Positions 38,416 to 47,315 of a stretch of 64,000 nt of DNA are shown piece after piece. The notes under the pieces were generated by a model. That model was not told the DNA's origin and ran no database searches. It was given only the letters and a program-made list of their open reading frames with translations. This DNA comes from Lysobacter sp. (GTDB lineage: Bacteria > Pseudomonadota > Gammaproteobacteria > Xanthomonadales > Xanthomonadaceae). Positions within the stretch are counted from its first letter, which is position 1. Every line of letters starts with the position of its first letter. The DNA is taken from the NCBI GenBank assembly GCA_019634715.1, contig JAHCAU010000007.1, positions 1 to 64,000 on the forward strand, read 5' to 3'. The translations under genes and the position numbers were made by a program.

Positions 38416-38531
38416 CCCCGGGAGCCCCCCGCAGCAGGCATAATCTGCGGTTCGGCCGCTTTCGCTCCGTACCGGAAGGCATGGGGTGGTACGGTGCAAT
38501 CCGCCTCCACGAGTACCCACCGGATCCATCC

Positions 38532-39371
38532 ATGGCCCGCATCATCGCCATCGCCAACCAGAAAGGCGGGGTCGGCAAGACCACGACCTCGGTCAACCTC
38601 GCCGCCGCGCTGGCGCTGGCTCCCAAGCGCGTGCTGCTGGTCGATCTCGACGCGCAGGGCAACGCGACCATGGGCAGCGGCGTCGACAAGCGCGAGCTCG
38701 CCGGCTCCACCTGCGACGTGATCCTCGAAGAGATGCACGCGGTCGATGCCGTGGTGCGCACGCCCGAGGGCTTCGACCTGCTGCCGGGCAACACCGACCT
38801 GACCGCGGCCGAGATCGAGCTGATGGACGAGCCGGGCCGCGAGCAGCGGCTCAAGCGCGCGCTCGACGGCCTGCGCGACCGCTACGACTTCATCATCATC
38901 GACTGCCCGCCGGCACTGTCGCTGCTCACCCTCAACGCGCTGACCGCCGCCGACTCGGTGCTGGTGCCGATGCAGTGCGAGTACTACGCCCTGGAAGGCC
39001 TGAGCGCGCTCATCGAAACCATCGAGGCGCTGAAGGCCAGGCTCAACCCGGGGCTGGAGATCGAAGGCGTGCTGCGCACCATGTTCGATGCGCGCAACAA
39101 CCTCGCCAACGCCGTCTCCGCCGACCTGGAGAAGCATTTCGGCGAAAAGGTGTTCACCACCGTGGTGCCGCGCAACGTGCGCCTGGCCGAAGCGCCGAGC
39201 TACGGCCAGAGCATCGTCGGCTACGACCGCGCCTCGCGCGGTGCCATCGCCTACCTCGGCCTGGCGGTGGAAGTGATCCGCCGCCAGCGCGAGCGCCAGC
39301 AGGAGCGTCAGCAGGCCGGGACGGCCGCCCTCGACAAGTCGTCCGCATCCTCGGAGGAGACGTCCGCATGA
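38532..39371 (+). CDS. parA: chromosome partitioning ATPase ParA
   Basis: A 279-residue Walker-type ATPase that moves ParB-bound origins. The deviant Walker A is IANQKGGVGKTTTSVNLAAAL at residues 7-27, with VLLVDLDAQGNATMGSG and FIIIDCPPALSLLTLNAL following. Codon Met at 38532 fits the family start; upstream frame is unlikely to be coding. Its stop overlaps the parB start by four bases. Confidence 0.96.
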   Translation: MARIIAIANQKGGVGKTTTSVNLAAALALAPKRVLLVDLDAQGNATMGSGVDKRELAGSTCDVILEEMHAVDAVVRTPEGFDLLPGNTDLTAAEIELMDEPGREQRLKRALDGLRDRYDFIIIDCPPALSLLTLNALTAADSVLVPMQCEYYALEGLSALIETIEALKARLNPGLEIEGVLRTMFDARNNLANAVSADLEKHFGEKVFTTVVPRNVRLAEAPSYGQSIVGYDRASRGAIAYLGLAVEVIRRQRERQQERQQAGTAALDKSSASSEETSA

Positions 39372-40279
39372 CGGCAGTGAAAAAGCGTGGCCTCGGCCGC
39401 GGCCTCGAAGCCCTGCTCGGCCCCAAGGCCGCCGCGGAGGTGCCCGCGCTGGAAGCCACGCCCACCGACACCCTGCGCATGCTGCCGATCGATGCGCTGA
39501 CCCCCGGCAAGTACCAGCCGCGCCGCGCCATGGACCCGGGCAAGCTCACCGAGCTGGCCGAGTCGATCAAGGCGCAGGGCGTGATCCAGCCGGTGGTGGT
39601 GCGCGAGATCGACCGCGACAAGGGCGGCAAGGTCTACGAGATCATCGCCGGCGAACGCCGCTGGCGCGCCTCGCAGCAGGCCGGACTCGAGGAGATCCCG
39701 GTCGTCATCCGCGAGGTCGACGACCGCACCGTGGTCGCGATGGCGCTGATCGAGAACATCCAGCGCGAAGACCTCAACCCGCTGGAAGAAGCGCAGGCGC
39801 TGCAGCGCCTGATCGACGAATTCGACCTCACCCACGCCCAGGCCGCCGAAGCCGTCGGCCGTTCGCGCGCGGCGGTGTCCAACCTGCTGCGCCTGCTCGA
39901 ACTGCCGCCGGACATCCGCACCCTGGTCGAGACCCGCGCGCTGGAAATGGGCCATGCCCGCGCCCTGCTGTCGCTGACCCCGCAGGCCGCGATCGCGCTT
40001 GCGCGCCAGGCCGCCGAACACGGCTGGTCGGTGCGCGAGGTCGAGCACCGCGTGCAGCAGCTCAGCGCCGGCCAGATCCCGACCGGCAACAAGGCCGCCA
40101 AGCCCGTCAAGGCCAAACCGCAGGCCGACATCGTCGCCCTCGAGCGCGACCTGTCCGAATCACTCGGCACCGTCGTCAACGTGCTGCACGGCCGCGGCGG
40201 CAAGGGCCGCCTGGTGATCCACTACACCGACCTGGAAACGCTGGACGGCGTGCTGGAGCGGCTGAAGGCGCGCGTCTGA
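39368..40279 (+). CDS. parB: chromosome partitioning protein ParB
   Basis: A 303-residue CTPase and DNA-binding protein that loads at parS. Signatures: LGRGLEALLG at the N-terminus (ParA contact), IAGERRWRASQQAGL (CTP-binding box), ALIENIQREDLNPLEEAQAL, and the helix-turn-helix THAQAAEAVGRSRAAVSNLLRLL. The C-terminal dimer region ends LERLKARV. I found no parS-like site nearby. Confidence 0.96.
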   Translation: MTAVKKRGLGRGLEALLGPKAAAEVPALEATPTDTLRMLPIDALTPGKYQPRRAMDPGKLTELAESIKAQGVIQPVVVREIDRDKGGKVYEIIAGERRWRASQQAGLEEIPVVIREVDDRTVVAMALIENIQREDLNPLEEAQALQRLIDEFDLTHAQAAEAVGRSRAAVSNLLRLLELPPDIRTLVETRALEMGHARALLSLTPQAAIALARQAAEHGWSVREVEHRVQQLSAGQIPTGNKAAKPVKAKPQADIVALERDLSESLGTVVNVLHGRGGKGRLVIHYTDLETLDGVLERLKARV

Positions 40280-40322
40280 TCGCGTCGCACGGCTGCCGGC
40301 GTCCTCTTCACGGATTCCCCAG

Positions 40323-41045
40323 ATGACACACCCCCACCTCTCCGTCGTCGTCCCCGTCTTCAACGAGCGCGACAACGTCGCGCCGCTGGTGAACGAGATC
40401 GTCGCCGCGCTGCGCGGTCTGGTCCCATTCGAGATCGTCTACGTCGACGACCATTCGCGCGACGACACGCTGGCCGTGCTGCAGGGCCTGAAGGCCGCGG
40501 TGCCGGAGCTGCGCGTGCTGCACCACGTCAACCAGAGCGGGCAGAGCACCGCGGTGCGCACCGGCGTGAAGGCGGCGCGCGGCGAATGGATCGCCACGCT
40601 CGACGGCGATGGCCAGAACGACCCGGCCGACATCCCGAAACTGTTGGCGAAGCGCGAGGAATCGCCTGCCGACGTGAAACTGTTCGCCGGCTGGCGCGTG
40701 AACCGCAAGGACACCGGCAGCAAGCGCTGGGCCTCGAAGGTCGCCAATGCGATCCGCAGCCGCATGCTGCGCGATTCGACGCCCGACACCGGTTGCGGCA
40801 TCAAGCTGTTCGAGCGCGAGGCCTTCCTCGACCTGCCGTATTTCGATCACATGCACCGCTACCTGCCCGCGCTGATGCAGCGCGCGGGCTGGAAGACGGT
40901 CAGCGTGCCGGTGAACCATCGGCATCGCGCCAGCGGCGTGTCGAAATACAACAATCTCAACCGCGCCCTGGTCGGCCTGCGCGACCTGCGCGGCGTGGCC
41001 TGGCTGATCGTGCGCAGCAGGCGCACGGCGGTGAAGGAACTGTGA
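40323..41045 (+). CDS. family 2 glycosyltransferase (polyprenyl-phosphate mannosyltransferase-like)
   Basis: A 240-residue GT-A enzyme. SVVVPVFNERDNVAPLVNEI is the start of the fold, FEIVYVDDHSRDDTL the nucleotide site, and TLDGDGQNDPADI the DxD-type metal motif. It resembles DPM1/ArnC-type enzymes that load a sugar on a polyprenyl phosphate, but lacks the long membrane tail. The next gene encodes a LAB_N membrane protein, its usual partner, so envelope or lipid A modification is likely. Confidence 0.9.
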   Translation: MTHPHLSVVVPVFNERDNVAPLVNEIVAALRGLVPFEIVYVDDHSRDDTLAVLQGLKAAVPELRVLHHVNQSGQSTAVRTGVKAARGEWIATLDGDGQNDPADIPKLLAKREESPADVKLFAGWRVNRKDTGSKRWASKVANAIRSRMLRDSTPDTGCGIKLFEREAFLDLPYFDHMHRYLPALMQRAGWKTVSVPVNHRHRASGVSKYNNLNRALVGLRDLRGVAWLIVRSRRTAVKEL

Positions 41046-41076
41046 TCCATCCAGCCGGACGCGAAGGGGGCGCCCA

Positions 41077-41427
41077 ATGGACTTCATTCCGACCGATTTC
41101 ATGAACTCGCCGATCGGCTGGCTCGAATGGACCGGCATCCACATGAGTCCGTGGAAGCTGATCGGCCTCACCGGCGCGCTGATGTTCGGCTGCCGCTGGG
41201 TGGTGCAGTTCATCGCCAGCAGGCGCGCCGGCAAGCCGGTGATCCCGCGCCTGTTCTGGTACATGAGCATCGTCGGCAGCCTGATGACGCTGAGCTACTT
41301 CATCTTCTCGTCGAAGCAGGACTCGGTCGGCATCCTGCAGAACCTGTTCCCGGCGTTCACCGCCTGCTACAGCCTGTACCTCGACATCAAGCATCGCGGC
41401 TGGGATCGGGACCGCAACACGCATTGA
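41077..41427 (+). CDS. lipid-A-disaccharide synthase N-terminal (LAB_N) domain membrane protein
   Basis: A 116-residue protein with three membrane helices (PWKLIGLTGALMFGCRWVVQF; RLFWYMSIVGSLMTLSYFIF; VGILQNLFPAFTACYSLYLD). The FGCRWVVQFIASRRAGK signature is typical of the LAB_N domain found with polyprenyl-sugar transferases. It follows the glycosyltransferase gene by 31 bases. Confidence 0.88.
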   Translation: MDFIPTDFMNSPIGWLEWTGIHMSPWKLIGLTGALMFGCRWVVQFIASRRAGKPVIPRLFWYMSIVGSLMTLSYFIFSSKQDSVGILQNLFPAFTACYSLYLDIKHRGWDRDRNTH

Positions 41428-41442
41428 TCCGCCGCGTTGCGA

Positions 41443-42765
41443 TCAGCGCGCCTTCGCGACTCCGCGCAGCCCGAGGTAGACCAGCACCAGCGCACCCAGC
41501 GCAATGCCAATGGCGGCCCATTCGTCGGGCTTGAGCGTGGTCACGATGGCGAGCATCGCCAGCAGCGAGATGACGGGAATCAGCGGACCGCCCGGCAGCG
41601 CGAACGGCGTGGCCTCGGCATCGCGCAGGCCGATGTGCTGCGCGCGCCAGGCGGCCGCGCTGACGAAAGCGTAGGTCAGGCAGACCGCGCCGCCGGAGAT
41701 CAGCGCCAGCTTGTCGAAGCTGCCGACCAGCGCCAGCAGCCAGGCCGGGATCGCATGCGCGGCCAGCGCGAACAGCGGCACGCGATGCGTTTCGGTCACG
41801 CGGCCGAGGGCGCGCGGCAGATAGCCGTCGCGGCCGAGCGCGAACACCAGGCGCGAGGTGCCGAGCAGGTTGCCCATCAGGAAGCCGGTCATCGACACGC
41901 AGGCGGTGGCGAGCAGCAGCACGCGGCCGGGTTCCCACAGCTTCGCCGCGGTGTCGGCGATCGGCACCGGGCTGTCCGCCAGCGCCGGGCCGAGCAGGCC
42001 CTGGCCGACGATCTGCAGGCCCAGGTACAGCAGCACCACCAGCAGGATCGCCGCCAGCGTCGCGCGCGGCACGTTGCGCGAGGGATCGCGCAGCTCGCCC
42101 GACGGCACCAGCGCGGTCTCCATGCCGGAGTAGGCGAACATCACCAGCACCATCGATGCGCCGAGCGCGGACACCGACGGCACGTCGCCGAAGGAGAAGC
42201 TCACCTGCGACCAGTCGACGAACCAGATGCCCACCGCCGCCAGCACGAACAGCGGCGCCAGCTTCAGCGTGGCCAGTACCGCGATCGCGCGCGCGCCGAG
42301 CTTCACGCCGAAGGCGTTCAGCGCGAACAGGAATGCGTACACGCCGGTCAGCAGCAGCGCGCGTGCGGTGGTGTCGGAGAATGCGGGCACCAGCGTCGCC
42401 ACCTGTTCCGACAGCGCGGCGGCGACGCCGGCGCTGGAGGCGATGTTGCTGATCCACATCAGCGCGCCGGCGAGAAAACCGGCGAACGCACCGAACACGG
42501 CGGTGAGGTAGGTGTACGGCCCGCCGGTGGCGCGTACGCGGCTGCCGATGGCCGAGAAGCACAGCGCCACCGGGATGATCGCCAGCGCGCCGGCCAGGAT
42601 CGCCAGCGGCGCGGCCATGCCCATCTGTCCGCCCAGCGCAGAGGGCATGCGGAAGATGCCGCCGCCGATGATCACGTTGATGACCGCGGCGGTCAGCGCG
42701 AAGGTGCCGACCGCGCGGATCAGCGCGGCATCGCCTTCCAGCGGCCGGGTGGGCGGGTTCGGCAT
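41443..42765 (-). CDS. APC family amino acid permease
   Basis: A 440-residue protein with about twelve membrane helices. The first helix has the APC signature NVIIGGGIFRMPSAL (broken helix, substrate binding), and FAYSGMETALVPSGELRDPSRNVPRA is the conserved helix 6-7 region. It should import an amino acid or polyamine with a cation. The ATG at 42765 is chosen because it lies close before the first helix; the frame is open further upstream. Confidence 0.88.
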   Translation of the reverse strand: MPNPPTRPLEGDAALIRAVGTFALTAAVINVIIGGGIFRMPSALGGQMGMAAPLAILAGALAIIPVALCFSAIGSRVRATGGPYTYLTAVFGAFAGFLAGALMWISNIASSAGVAAALSEQVATLVPAFSDTTARALLLTGVYAFLFALNAFGVKLGARAIAVLATLKLAPLFVLAAVGIWFVDWSQVSFSFGDVPSVSALGASMVLVMFAYSGMETALVPSGELRDPSRNVPRATLAAILLVVLLYLGLQIVGQGLLGPALADSPVPIADTAAKLWEPGRVLLLATACVSMTGFLMGNLLGTSRLVFALGRDGYLPRALGRVTETHRVPLFALAAHAIPAWLLALVGSFDKLALISGGAVCLTYAFVSAAAWRAQHIGLRDAEATPFALPGGPLIPVISLLAMLAIVTTLKPDEWAAIGIALGALVLVYLGLRGVAKAR

Positions 42766-42960
42766 GAGTGGACCGTGTGGATGCGAAAGGCCGCAGCCTC
42801 GCACGCACGGCGGCGTTTGACGAGCCGTCGGACGGGGTGTTTCGACGGGTCGGGCCATGCCGCTTCGGGCGTCCCGCGGCGAACCATGACCGATGCCCGG
42901 TTCGCGGACGGCATGGCGGCGCGATCGGGTAGCATCGGCGGATCACCCCGGAGGCCCCGC

Positions 42961-44310
42961 ATGCGCCCGCTCCTGCCCACTTCGATCCCGACCGTCACGA
43001 CCCTCGCCGCCGCGCTCGTCGCGCTGCTGTCCGCCTCGTCCGCGCTCGCCGCCGACGGCGCGCGCCCCGAGGTCGACGCGCAGGCGCAGCGCCTGCAGCC
43101 GAAGGTGCTGGCCTGGCGTCGCGACATCCACCAGCATCCCGAACTGGGCAACCGCGAGGTGCGCACCGCGAAGCTGGTCGCCGACCATCTGCGCAGGCTC
43201 GGCTTCGAGGTGAAGACCGGCATCGCCACCACCGGCGTGGTCGCGGTGCTCAAGGGCGGCAAGCCCGGGCCGCGCATCGCGCTGCGCGCCGACATGGACG
43301 CGTTGCCGGTCACCGAACGCAGCGGCCTGCCGTTCGCGTCGAAGGCCACCGCGACCTTCCGCGGCGAGACCGTCGGCGTGATGCACGCCTGCGGCCACGA
43401 TGCGCATACCTCGATCCTGATGGGCGTGGCCGAGGCGCTGGCGGCGATGAAGGCCGAGCTGCCGGGCGAGATCCTGTTCGTGTTCCAGCCGGCCGAGGAA
43501 GGCCCGCCGGACGGCGAGGAAGGCGGCGCCGAGGAAATGCTCAAGCAGGGCATCTTCCGCGACTTCACGCCCGAAGCGGTGTTCGGCCTGCATGTGTTCA
43601 GCACGCTCAACGCCGGCAAGGTCGGCTACCGCAGCGGCCCGGCGATGGCCGCGTCCGACCGCTTCAACATCGTGATCCAGGGCCGGCAGACGCACGGCTC
43701 GCGCCCGTGGGGCGGTGTCGACCCGATCGTCGCCGCAGCCGACGTGATCGGCAGCGCGCAGACCATTGTGTCCCGCCGGCAGAACATCTCGAAGCAGCCG
43801 GTGGTCGTCACCTTCGGCGCGATCAAGGGCGGCATCCGCTACAACATCATTCCCGACAGCGTCGAACTGGTCGGCACCATCCGCACCTTCGACGAAGGCA
43901 TGCGCCAGGCCGTGTTCAAGGACCTGGTGAACGTGGCCGAACACGTGTCCGCCGCGCACGGCGCCACCGCCGTCGCCCAGGTGCCCGACACCAAGGGCAA
44001 CCCGGTCACCGTCAACGACCCTGCGCTCACCGCGAAGATGCTGCCCAGCCTCAGGCGTGCGGTGGGCGAGGCCAACGTGGTCGAGATGGACCTGAACATG
44101 GGTGCGGAGGATTTCTCGTTCTATGCCCGCGAAGTGCCCGGTTTCTTCTTCTTCGTCGGCGCCACGCCGCAGGGCCAGGACCCGATCAAGGCACCGTCGA
44201 ACCACTCGCCGGAATTCTTCCTCGACGAATCCGCCCTGGATGTCGGCTTCCGCTCGATGCTGCAGGTGACGCTGGATTATCTGCATGGTGGTGCGCAGCC
44301 GCGTTCGTGA
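42961..44310 (+). CDS. exported M20 family amidohydrolase
   Basis: A 449-residue zinc hydrolase with a signal peptide (VTTLAAALVALLSASSALA). WRRDIHQHPELGNRE opens the catalytic domain. Metal ligands are in MHACGHDAHTSILMG and VFQPAEEGPPDGEEGG, and the dimer domain has GRQTHGSRPWGGVDPI. It resembles hippurate or IAA-amino acid hydrolases, here directed to the periplasm. GGAGG lies seven bases before the ATG. Confidence 0.92.
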   Translation: MRPLLPTSIPTVTTLAAALVALLSASSALAADGARPEVDAQAQRLQPKVLAWRRDIHQHPELGNREVRTAKLVADHLRRLGFEVKTGIATTGVVAVLKGGKPGPRIALRADMDALPVTERSGLPFASKATATFRGETVGVMHACGHDAHTSILMGVAEALAAMKAELPGEILFVFQPAEEGPPDGEEGGAEEMLKQGIFRDFTPEAVFGLHVFSTLNAGKVGYRSGPAMAASDRFNIVIQGRQTHGSRPWGGVDPIVAAADVIGSAQTIVSRRQNISKQPVVVTFGAIKGGIRYNIIPDSVELVGTIRTFDEGMRQAVFKDLVNVAEHVSAAHGATAVAQVPDTKGNPVTVNDPALTAKMLPSLRRAVGEANVVEMDLNMGAEDFSFYAREVPGFFFFVGATPQGQDPIKAPSNHSPEFFLDESALDVGFRSMLQVTLDYLHGGAQPRS

Positions 44311-44325
44311 GTGCGGATGGACTTC

Positions 44326-44399
44326 TGTAGGAGGGCCTTCAGGCCCGAGCTTTATCGAATGTGCAACGGCAAAAGCTCGGGCCTGAAGGCCCTCCTACA
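44326..44399. repeat. REP-like palindrome (GGAGGGCCTTCAGGCCCGAG type), copy 2
   Basis: Arms at 44326-44351 and 44374-44399 match copy 1 at 12949-13022 almost exactly; the loop differs. It lies between the M20 gene and queF, 20 bases before the queF -10 box. Confidence 0.88.
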
Positions 44400-44419
44400 A
44401 AGAGCAATGCAACGCGCGC

Positions 44420-44425
44420 GATAAT
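44420..44425 (+). promoter_or_regulatory. -10 box of queF, leaderless arrangement
   Basis: GATAAT ends six bases before the queF ATG. No ribosome binding site is visible. No PreQ1-type riboswitch fits in the short upstream gap. Confidence 0.6.
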
Positions 44426-44431
44426 TCCGCC

Positions 44432-45256
44432 ATGAACCCAACGTCCATGCATCCCTCCGACATCCCCCTCGGCCGCGAGGTCGCGTATCCCGACCGCTAC
44501 GACGCCGGCCTGCTGTTCCCGATCCCGCGCGCGCTGGGTCGCGGCGACATCGGCATCCGCGACGATGCACTGCCGTTCGCCGGCCACGACCGCTGGCACG
44601 CCTACGAACTGAGCTGGCTGGACGCGCGCGGCAAGCCCGTCGTCGCGACCGCGACCCTGGCGGTGCCGGCGGATTCGCCGCACCTGGTCGAATCCAAGTC
44701 GCTCAAGCTCTACCTCAACTCGCTCAATGGCGCGCGTTTCGAGTCGCCCGGACGCGTGCGCGAGACCATCGCCGAGGATCTGTCGCGTGCGGCCGGCGCG
44801 CCGGTGAGGGTCGAATTCGGCCTGCCGCCCTTCGAGGCCGACGACGGTGCGGTCTCGATCGACGACCTCGACGTCGCGATCGACCGCTACGGCCCGCCCG
44901 ATGCTTCGCTGCTGGCCGTGCACGACGATGTCGTCGAGGAAACCCTGCGTTCGGACCTGCTGAAGTCGAACTGCCCGGTCACCGGCCAGCCCGACTGGGC
45001 GACGGTGCGCATCGCCTATCGCGGGCCGCGCATCGACCGTGCCGGGCTGCTGCGCTACCTCGTCTCGTTTCGCGACCACGCCGAGTTCCACGAGCAGTGC
45101 GTGGAACGCATCTTCGTCGACCTGCGCGCGCGCTGCCGCTGCGAGGCGCTGTCGGTCGAGGCGCGCTATACCCGTCGCGGCGGGCTGGACATCAACCCCT
45201 GGCGGGCCATGCCGGGCACGCCCGTGCCGCTCGCGGGGCGTGAGCTTCGCCAGTGA
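44432..45256 (+). CDS. queF: NADPH-dependent 7-cyano-7-deazaguanine reductase
   Basis: A 274-residue enzyme reducing preQ0 to preQ1 in queuosine synthesis. It is the long two-domain form. The substrate signature is [14 protein letters not shown] (about residue 86-99), the catalytic Cys is in [14 protein letters not shown] (about 180), and the second half has [17 protein letters not shown]. All key residues are present. Confidence 0.97.
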   Translation: MNPTSMHPSDIPLGREVAYPDRYDAGLLFPIPRALGRGDIGIRDDALPFAGHDRWHAYELSWLDARGKPVVATATLAVPADSPHLVESKSLKLYLNSLNGARFESPGRVRETIAEDLSRAAGAPVRVEFGLPPFEADDGAVSIDDLDVAIDRYGPPDASLLAVHDDVVEETLRSDLLKSNCPVTGQPDWATVRIAYRGPRIDRAGLLRYLVSFRDHAEFHEQCVERIFVDLRARCRCEALSVEARYTRRGGLDINPWRAMPGTPVPLAGRELRQ

Positions 45257-45396
45257 GGCCGCAGGGTCGGTCGCGCGTTCAGGATGAACGCGCGCTGTCG
45301 CGGGTCGCGCAGGGAAAAAAAGACCGGAACGCCATGGATTCTTAACACTTTCGCGTGGCACTGTGTTCCGGCCCTTTCGGCAGGAGCCATCCAGAC

Positions 45397-45753
45397 ATGA
45401 CCACGCCCGACAAGAAACCCGACTTTTCGAACGTCCAGACCACGGTGACCAGCACCGAGCAGAGCCGCCCGGACTTCAGCAACGTCCAGACCACGGTGAC
45501 CTCCACCGAGGAGATCGTCGGCGGCGAAGGCGGTGGCGGCAGCACCGGCGAGCAGACCTACACCATCGCGAAAGGCGACACGCTCTCGGCCATCGCCAAG
45601 CGCTTCTACGGCAAGGCGAAGTTCTGGCCGAAGATCCACGAGGCCAATCGCGACACGATCGAGGACCCCGACCGCATCTTCCCCGGCCAGGTGATCCGCC
45701 TGCCTGCCATCGACGTCGATGGCGACGGCGATCTCGACGACCCGTCCGCCTGA
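45397..45753 (+). CDS. small LysM domain protein
   Basis: A 118-residue protein without a signal peptide. Residues about 7-35 are two near-identical copies of PDFSNVQTTVTSTE. A Gly-rich linker and one LysM domain follow (TYTIAKGDTLSAIAKRFYGKAKFWPKIHEAN, then IFPGQVIRLP), as in the cytoplasmic YgaU group. The tail DVDGDGDLDD resembles a Ca-binding loop. AGGAG lies about ten bases before the ATG. A lipoprotein gene follows. Confidence 0.85.
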   Translation: MTTPDKKPDFSNVQTTVTSTEQSRPDFSNVQTTVTSTEEIVGGEGGGGSTGEQTYTIAKGDTLSAIAKRFYGKAKFWPKIHEANRDTIEDPDRIFPGQVIRLPAIDVDGDGDLDDPSA

Positions 45754-45818
45754 TCGCGTCGATCCGATCCTCAGCCCGCGCGCATCCCCTGTCCGCATTC
45801 CGAATGGAGAACCACGCA

Positions 45819-46325
45819 ATGATCCGCACCCTCAAGACCCCGCTGTCGCAGGCCCTGCTCGTCGCCGTGATCGGCGCCGTCGCCATCGTCGGCTGCAAGA
45901 AGAAGGAAGAAGCCGCGCCGGTCTCACCGCCGGCCCCCACCGAACCGGCCATGCCTGCGCCGGTCGTCGCCGCCACCGCATCGGTGTCCTCGGTCGAGAT
46001 CGGCAGCGCCGTCGGCCCCGACCAGAAGATCAGCACCGCCACCACCGCGTTCAAGCCGGCCGAGACCTTCCACGTCTCGATCGCCACCGCCACCAGCGAC
46101 GCCTCCGCGACCGTCGCCGGCAAGGTCGGCGCCAAGCTCGTCTACGTGGACGCCAGCGGCGAGACCGTGATCAGCGACGAAACCCGCGACCTGAACCTCA
46201 CCGGCGCCGGTTCGACCAACTTCCAGTTCGCCAAGCCCGGCGGCTGGCCGGCCGGCAAGTACAAGGTCTATGTCTCGCTCGATGGCAACGTCGTGCAGAC
46301 CAAGGAGTTCGAAGTCACCAAGTGA
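45819..46325 (+). CDS. lipoprotein of unknown function
   Basis: A 168-residue protein with a lipoprotein signal (LLVAVIGAVAIVGC, lipobox IVGC) followed by KKKEE and a Pro/Ala linker. The C-terminal 110 residues look like a single beta-sandwich domain (ETFHVSIATATSD, VGAKLVYVDASGETVI, WPAGKYKVYVSLDG). I know no named family. It follows the LysM gene by 65 bases and may share its transcript. Confidence 0.78.
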   Translation: MIRTLKTPLSQALLVAVIGAVAIVGCKKKEEAAPVSPPAPTEPAMPAPVVAATASVSSVEIGSAVGPDQKISTATTAFKPAETFHVSIATATSDASATVAGKVGAKLVYVDASGETVISDETRDLNLTGAGSTNFQFAKPGGWPAGKYKVYVSLDGNVVQTKEFEVTK

Positions 46326-46345
46326 GCCTCGCGGCCCGGTGACCC

Positions 46346-46378
46346 CGGAAGGGCGCGGCTCCGGTCGCGCCCTTCGCC
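46346..46378 (+). terminator. hairpin after the lipoprotein gene
   Basis: GAAGGGCGCG pairs with CGCGCCCTTC around a short loop, just after the lipoprotein stop. No clear U-run follows, so termination is likely but not certain. Confidence 0.5.
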
Positions 46379-46443
46379 TGTCCGGCGCCGGAAACGCCGG
46401 CCGCGTCGATTACCCTATGCGCCCGCCGCCGGAGCCCGCCGCC

Positions 46444-47151
46444 ATGTCCGCCAACGAAATCCTCGACGACGCCCAGCTCGAGCGCCTGTCCGACCTGCTC
46501 GACACCCGCGCGGTGCCGTTCAAGGGCTTCAACCTGGAGGCGCTGGACGGTTTCCTCTCGGCCTTGGCCGTCGGCCCCGAGGCCGTGCCGGCGGAGGAAT
46601 GGCAGCCGGTGGTCTGGGGCGGCAAGCCCCCGCGCTGGGACAACGCCGAGGAGGCGGCCGAAGTCGACGGCCTGCTGCAGGCGCACTGGAACCTGGTCAC
46701 CCAGCGTGTGCGCCACGGCAGCGACGAACTGCCCGACGCCCTCGCGCCGCTGCTGTGGCTGCCGGAAGACCCCTCCGAACACGAGGACGACGATCTCGAT
46801 GTCGGCCGCGACTGGGCCTACGGCTTCTTCCGCGGCGTCGAGCTGCGTGAAGCCGGGTGGGACGCCTGGCTCGACGAGCACGACTGGATCGACGAGATCT
46901 TCGGCATGCTCGACCGTCTCGCCAGCGGCGAGGTGCTCGGCGAAGACCCCACCGCCGAACCGACGCCGCTGGAATACCGCGAGCGGCTCGGCATCGTCAT
47001 CGAACTGCCCTCGATGCTCGCCGACCTGCACCACCACCGCATCGATGCGCTCACTCCGCGCACGCAGCTCAAGCGCGAAGCCAAGCCCGACCGCAACGAT
47101 CCCTGCCCCTGCGGCAGCGGGAAGAAATACAAGAAGTGCCACGGCGCGTGA
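46444..47151 (+). CDS. YecA/UPF0149 family protein with SEC-C motif
   Basis: A 235-residue cytoplasmic protein. The N-terminal 180 residues match the UPF0149/YgfB-YecA helical family (LEALDGFLSALAVGPEAVP, WAYGFFRGVEL). The C-terminus is a SEC-C zinc motif (RNDPCPCGSGKKYKKCHG). In E. coli YecA interacts with the translation and secretion machinery. A GGAG lies about nine bases before the ATG; an earlier in-frame ATG at 46417 directly abuts a -10-like box, so it is less likely. Confidence 0.9.
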   Translation: MSANEILDDAQLERLSDLLDTRAVPFKGFNLEALDGFLSALAVGPEAVPAEEWQPVVWGGKPPRWDNAEEAAEVDGLLQAHWNLVTQRVRHGSDELPDALAPLLWLPEDPSEHEDDDLDVGRDWAYGFFRGVELREAGWDAWLDEHDWIDEIFGMLDRLASGEVLGEDPTAEPTPLEYRERLGIVIELPSMLADLHHHRIDALTPRTQLKREAKPDRNDPCPCGSGKKYKKCHGA

Positions 47152-47155
47152 GGCC

Positions 47156-47315
47156 ATAGGGTGCGGCTGGCCGCACCGGCTTGTGGAGCGTGATGACGAA
47201 AAAGCGCTGCGGCCAGCCGCACCCTGTAGCCGCGTTCCCACGAATAGGGTGCGGTTCACCGCACCGGCTTTTGTTCATGGTCAGAATGCGTGCGGTGCGG
47301 CGAGCCGCACCCTAT
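47156..47315. repeat. two tandem REP-like palindromes (ATAGGGTGCGG type), copies 2 and 3
   Basis: Two imperfect palindromes, 47156-47227 and 47243-47315, each opening ATAGGGTGCGG and closing with a CCGCACCCTAT-like end. They share this form with copy 1 at 17212-17294. The second one runs into the last codons of the downstream minus-strand gene. They fill the gap between convergent genes. Confidence 0.88.

Noticed and set aside
38416..40322. parS site near parAB
   Set aside because: I looked for TGTTTCACGTGAAACA-like palindromes around parA-parB and saw none.
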